From positions 1 to 15,980 of the forward strand of contig DATERL010000019.1 of assembly GCA_035271585.1 (NCBI GenBank): a DNA stretch of 15,980 bases. The letters are read 5' to 3'. Positions 14,597 to 15,980 of this stretch are shown here, piece after piece. The stretch comes from Roseimarinus sp035271585. GTDB lineage: Bacteria; Bacteroidota; Bacteroidia; Bacteroidales; Prolixibacteraceae. The notes below the pieces were generated by a model. That model searched no databases. It had not been told where the DNA came from and saw only the letters and a program-made list of their open reading frames with translations. Within the stretch, counting starts at the first letter, position 1. Every line of letters starts with the position of its first letter. Made by a program: the position numbers and the translations under genes.

Positions 14597-14649
14597 TCTA
14601 AGCAATTTGTTTGAATCCAAAGATGTGTTCGTGAGTTCTCAACTTGATG

Positions 14650-15819
14650 TTATTTTATGGCAGTTCGTTGGTAAAATAAATACCTGAAGCCATAAGTTAG
14701 CGCTATAATAAAGAAAGAAATTTCGGTTTTTTGTGGCCAGAAAAACATGGCTAAAATTATTGCTGTAATAGTGTAGAAGGCAATTTGAACACCTTTTTTT
14801 CTTTTCGGTAAATCGAAAAACATTGAAACAACAAAAATGGCCTGAGCAGGGAGAAGCCAAAGGATGTTCATATTGTAGTTGGTGGCCGAGTGGTCGGTTC
14901 CCAGCCACATGAACAAGAAAAAAAGTCCAGCAACAATGGCCATAATATTTAGGCTTAAGTCAAATGCTTTAAAGTAGCGTTTCTTCTTTATTTCAATCAG
15001 TGTTAACAATCCGACAAGCAGAAAAATGAGGCCAAAAATTAAAATCGGATCGCTAAGCAGGTTGTAGCTGAATTCGAGTCCCGATTCAAGTACCTTGCGA
15101 TTGCTATCAACCAATTGATGTTGGTTATTGTCGGTATTAACTATTGCGCTTTCAAAAGCTTGGTGCATGTATTCGGGTAAAAACATGTACTGGTTGGGTG
15201 TTGCAATTTTGTCTGATGATAGGCCAAGTATGATATTGATGCCCAATTTAGTCCATGGGTTGTGGGCAAGGTAAGGGAATAACATCTCCCTAAACGAGAG
15301 GTGTTGATCGGCAGTGTTGAAATCGATTTCGTCAATGCTCGCTTCCACAACTATATCGCGGATACGGGTAGCACAGTTGTCGTAAAAAAAGTCGTATTTA
15401 TAAGAACGGTTTTCAGGCAGGGCATTGGTTTCAAGTAATTCGTAAAGTGTTTGTTTTTCGTCGGGCGAAAGATTTAGAATTTGAGCCGACACTTCAATTT
15501 TACGGTAATCGTATTCGTTGATAAAACGCTGCAATGTGGTAACCGAAAGCATGTAGTTGAGTTTGCCACGTATAAATTTCCAATAAAAATTGGGCGTATT
15601 GAAATCGAAAGTTCCATAATTGAATAAACGGTCAATCCCCTTATTGCTGTCGCTAACCCAAATTGCACTATGTCCAAAACCTGCATAAAGCTCAGTGCCG
15701 GAGCCACAGGTAAACATTACAACTTTTGATTGCTCCGAAAGGGTAGTGAAATTTGTGTTGGCATTGGCAAACAGGGTGATAAACAACAAAATAGTTGTTA
15801 CTAAATTCCGAAATAACAT
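14650..15819 (-). CDS. DUF4105 (Lnb N-terminal-like) protein with five C-terminal membrane helices
   Basis: The ATG at 15819 gives 389 residues with a signal sequence (1 to about 20, NLVTTILLFITLF). The open frame continues upstream to a TTG at 15897, but that would add 26 polar residues before the signal, so I prefer 15819. The N-terminal domain (about 25-230) matches DUF4105/PF13387. It shows CGSGTELYAGFGHSAIWV with Cys38 and His50, a LFNYGTFDF block, and YDFFYDNCATR with Cys149; the invariant-looking His and Cys suggest a cysteine-type active site, but this is inference. The periplasmic domain is followed by five hydrophobic helices at about 256-276, 286-307, 317-335, 344-361 and 366-383. 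A conserved TDHSATNYNMNILW loop lies between helices 2 and 3. It is therefore an inner-membrane protein with a domain outside the cytoplasm. It faces the cysteine-cluster gene and appears to be monocistronic in the window. Function unknown. Confidence 0.85.
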   Translation of the reverse strand: MLFRNLVTTILLFITLFANANTNFTTLSEQSKVVMFTCGSGTELYAGFGHSAIWVSDSNKGIDRLFNYGTFDFNTPNFYWKFIRGKLNYMLSVTTLQRFINEYDYRKIEVSAQILNLSPDEKQTLYELLETNALPENRSYKYDFFYDNCATRIRDIVVEASIDEIDFNTADQHLSFREMLFPYLAHNPWTKLGINIILGLSSDKIATPNQYMFLPEYMHQAFESAIVNTDNNQHQLVDSNRKVLESGLEFSYNLLSDPILIFGLIFLLVGLLTLIEIKKKRYFKAFDLSLNIMAIVAGLFFLFMWLGTDHSATNYNMNILWLLPAQAIFVVSMFFDLPKRKKGVQIAFYTITAIILAMFFWPQKTEISFFIIALTYGFRYLFYQRTAIK

Positions 15820-15844
15820 TTTTATGGGTTTAAAATTACGATGA

Positions 15845-15852
15845 CGAAGATA
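15845..15852 (-). promoter_or_regulatory. Possible -7 element of the DUF4105 gene
   Basis: On the minus strand the sequence reads TATCTTCG, one base from TAnnTTTG, 25 nt before the preferred start at 15819. This supports starting the protein there, because transcription from it would exclude the longer TTG start at 15897. No clear -33 TTG is seen at normal spacing. Confidence 0.3.
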
Positions 15853-15860
15853 CAAAAAAA

Positions 15861-15872
15861 ATGAAATTTCAT
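15861..15872. repeat. 12-bp perfect palindrome upstream of the DUF4105 gene
   Basis: ATGAAATTTCAT is its own reverse complement. On the minus strand it lies 8 nt upstream of the candidate -7 element, where a repressor or activator dimer could contact the promoter. The palindrome does not extend beyond 12 bp. The remaining bases to the window end (15873-15980) show no gene. Confidence 0.3.
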
Positions 15873-15980
15873 GGGAGTTGGTTATTGGTAAGTTCAAAAG
15901 TCATATGTTAATTGAATACTTATTAATTACTTGATTCATATTGAATAAAATATCCTTGCGATTAAATAAGGCGGTAGTTA

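Noticed and set aside
14589..14687. A 32-codon ATG frame in the gap before the DUF4105 gene's 3' end
   Set aside because: It starts inside a predicted hairpin arm, overlaps the end of the convergent gene, and shows no recognisable motif.
15820..15897. N-terminal extension of the DUF4105 protein from a TTG at 15897
   Set aside because: It would put 26 polar residues ahead of a clear signal sequence; the ATG at 15819 fits better.
1..15980. Search for a defence, mobile or toxin-antitoxin system
   Set aside because: No transposase, integrase, nuclease, reverse transcriptase, CRISPR repeats or toxin-like small gene pair can be seen; the unexplained genes look like cell-envelope proteins.

Overview
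The window reads as chromosomal DNA from a Bacteroidota bacterium, probably class Bacteroidia. The evidence is a full-length SprA/Sov translocon of the type IX secretion system (T9SS), several Bacteroidota-restricted families (DUF4837, DUF5723, the DUF4105 membrane protein), the lack of Shine-Dalgarno sequences, and TAnnTTTG/TAnnTTCG octamers upstream of genes. I see no rRNA, tRNA, CRISPR array, insertion sequence, integrase or defence gene. This is mostly a conserved, housekeeping-type neighbourhood.

Layout: a DUF4837 gene cut by the left edge (1-858). Then a tight block pdxA - ruvA - sprA (1008-10190), with gaps of 2 and 16 nt, probably one transcript. sprA alone fills almost half the window. 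A structured non-coding interval of 316 nt (10191-10506) with three stem-loops separates sprA from asnA (10507-11541), which ends in a clear intrinsic terminator (11568-11592). After a 229-nt AT-rich gap comes a visibly AT-richer two-gene unit: a small lipoprotein (11822-12424) and a DUF5723 predicted outer-membrane protein (12428-13843), only 3 nt apart. A YkgJ-type cysteine-cluster protein follows (13960-14526). It converges on a minus-strand DUF4105 protein with five C-terminal membrane helices (14650-15819). The last 161 nt hold only the upstream region of that gene.

Functionally, PdxA (vitamin B6 synthesis), RuvA (Holliday-junction processing) and AsnA (asparagine synthesis) are cytoplasmic housekeeping enzymes. 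SprA is the outer-membrane gate through which T9SS cargo leaves the periplasm. The lipoprotein/DUF5723 pair looks like a cell-envelope unit of unknown role. No new multi-gene system is evident. The items most worth a second look are the long imperfect inverted repeat between sprA and asnA, the lipoprotein/DUF5723 pair, the poly-G tracts inside sprA, and the DUF4105 membrane protein.
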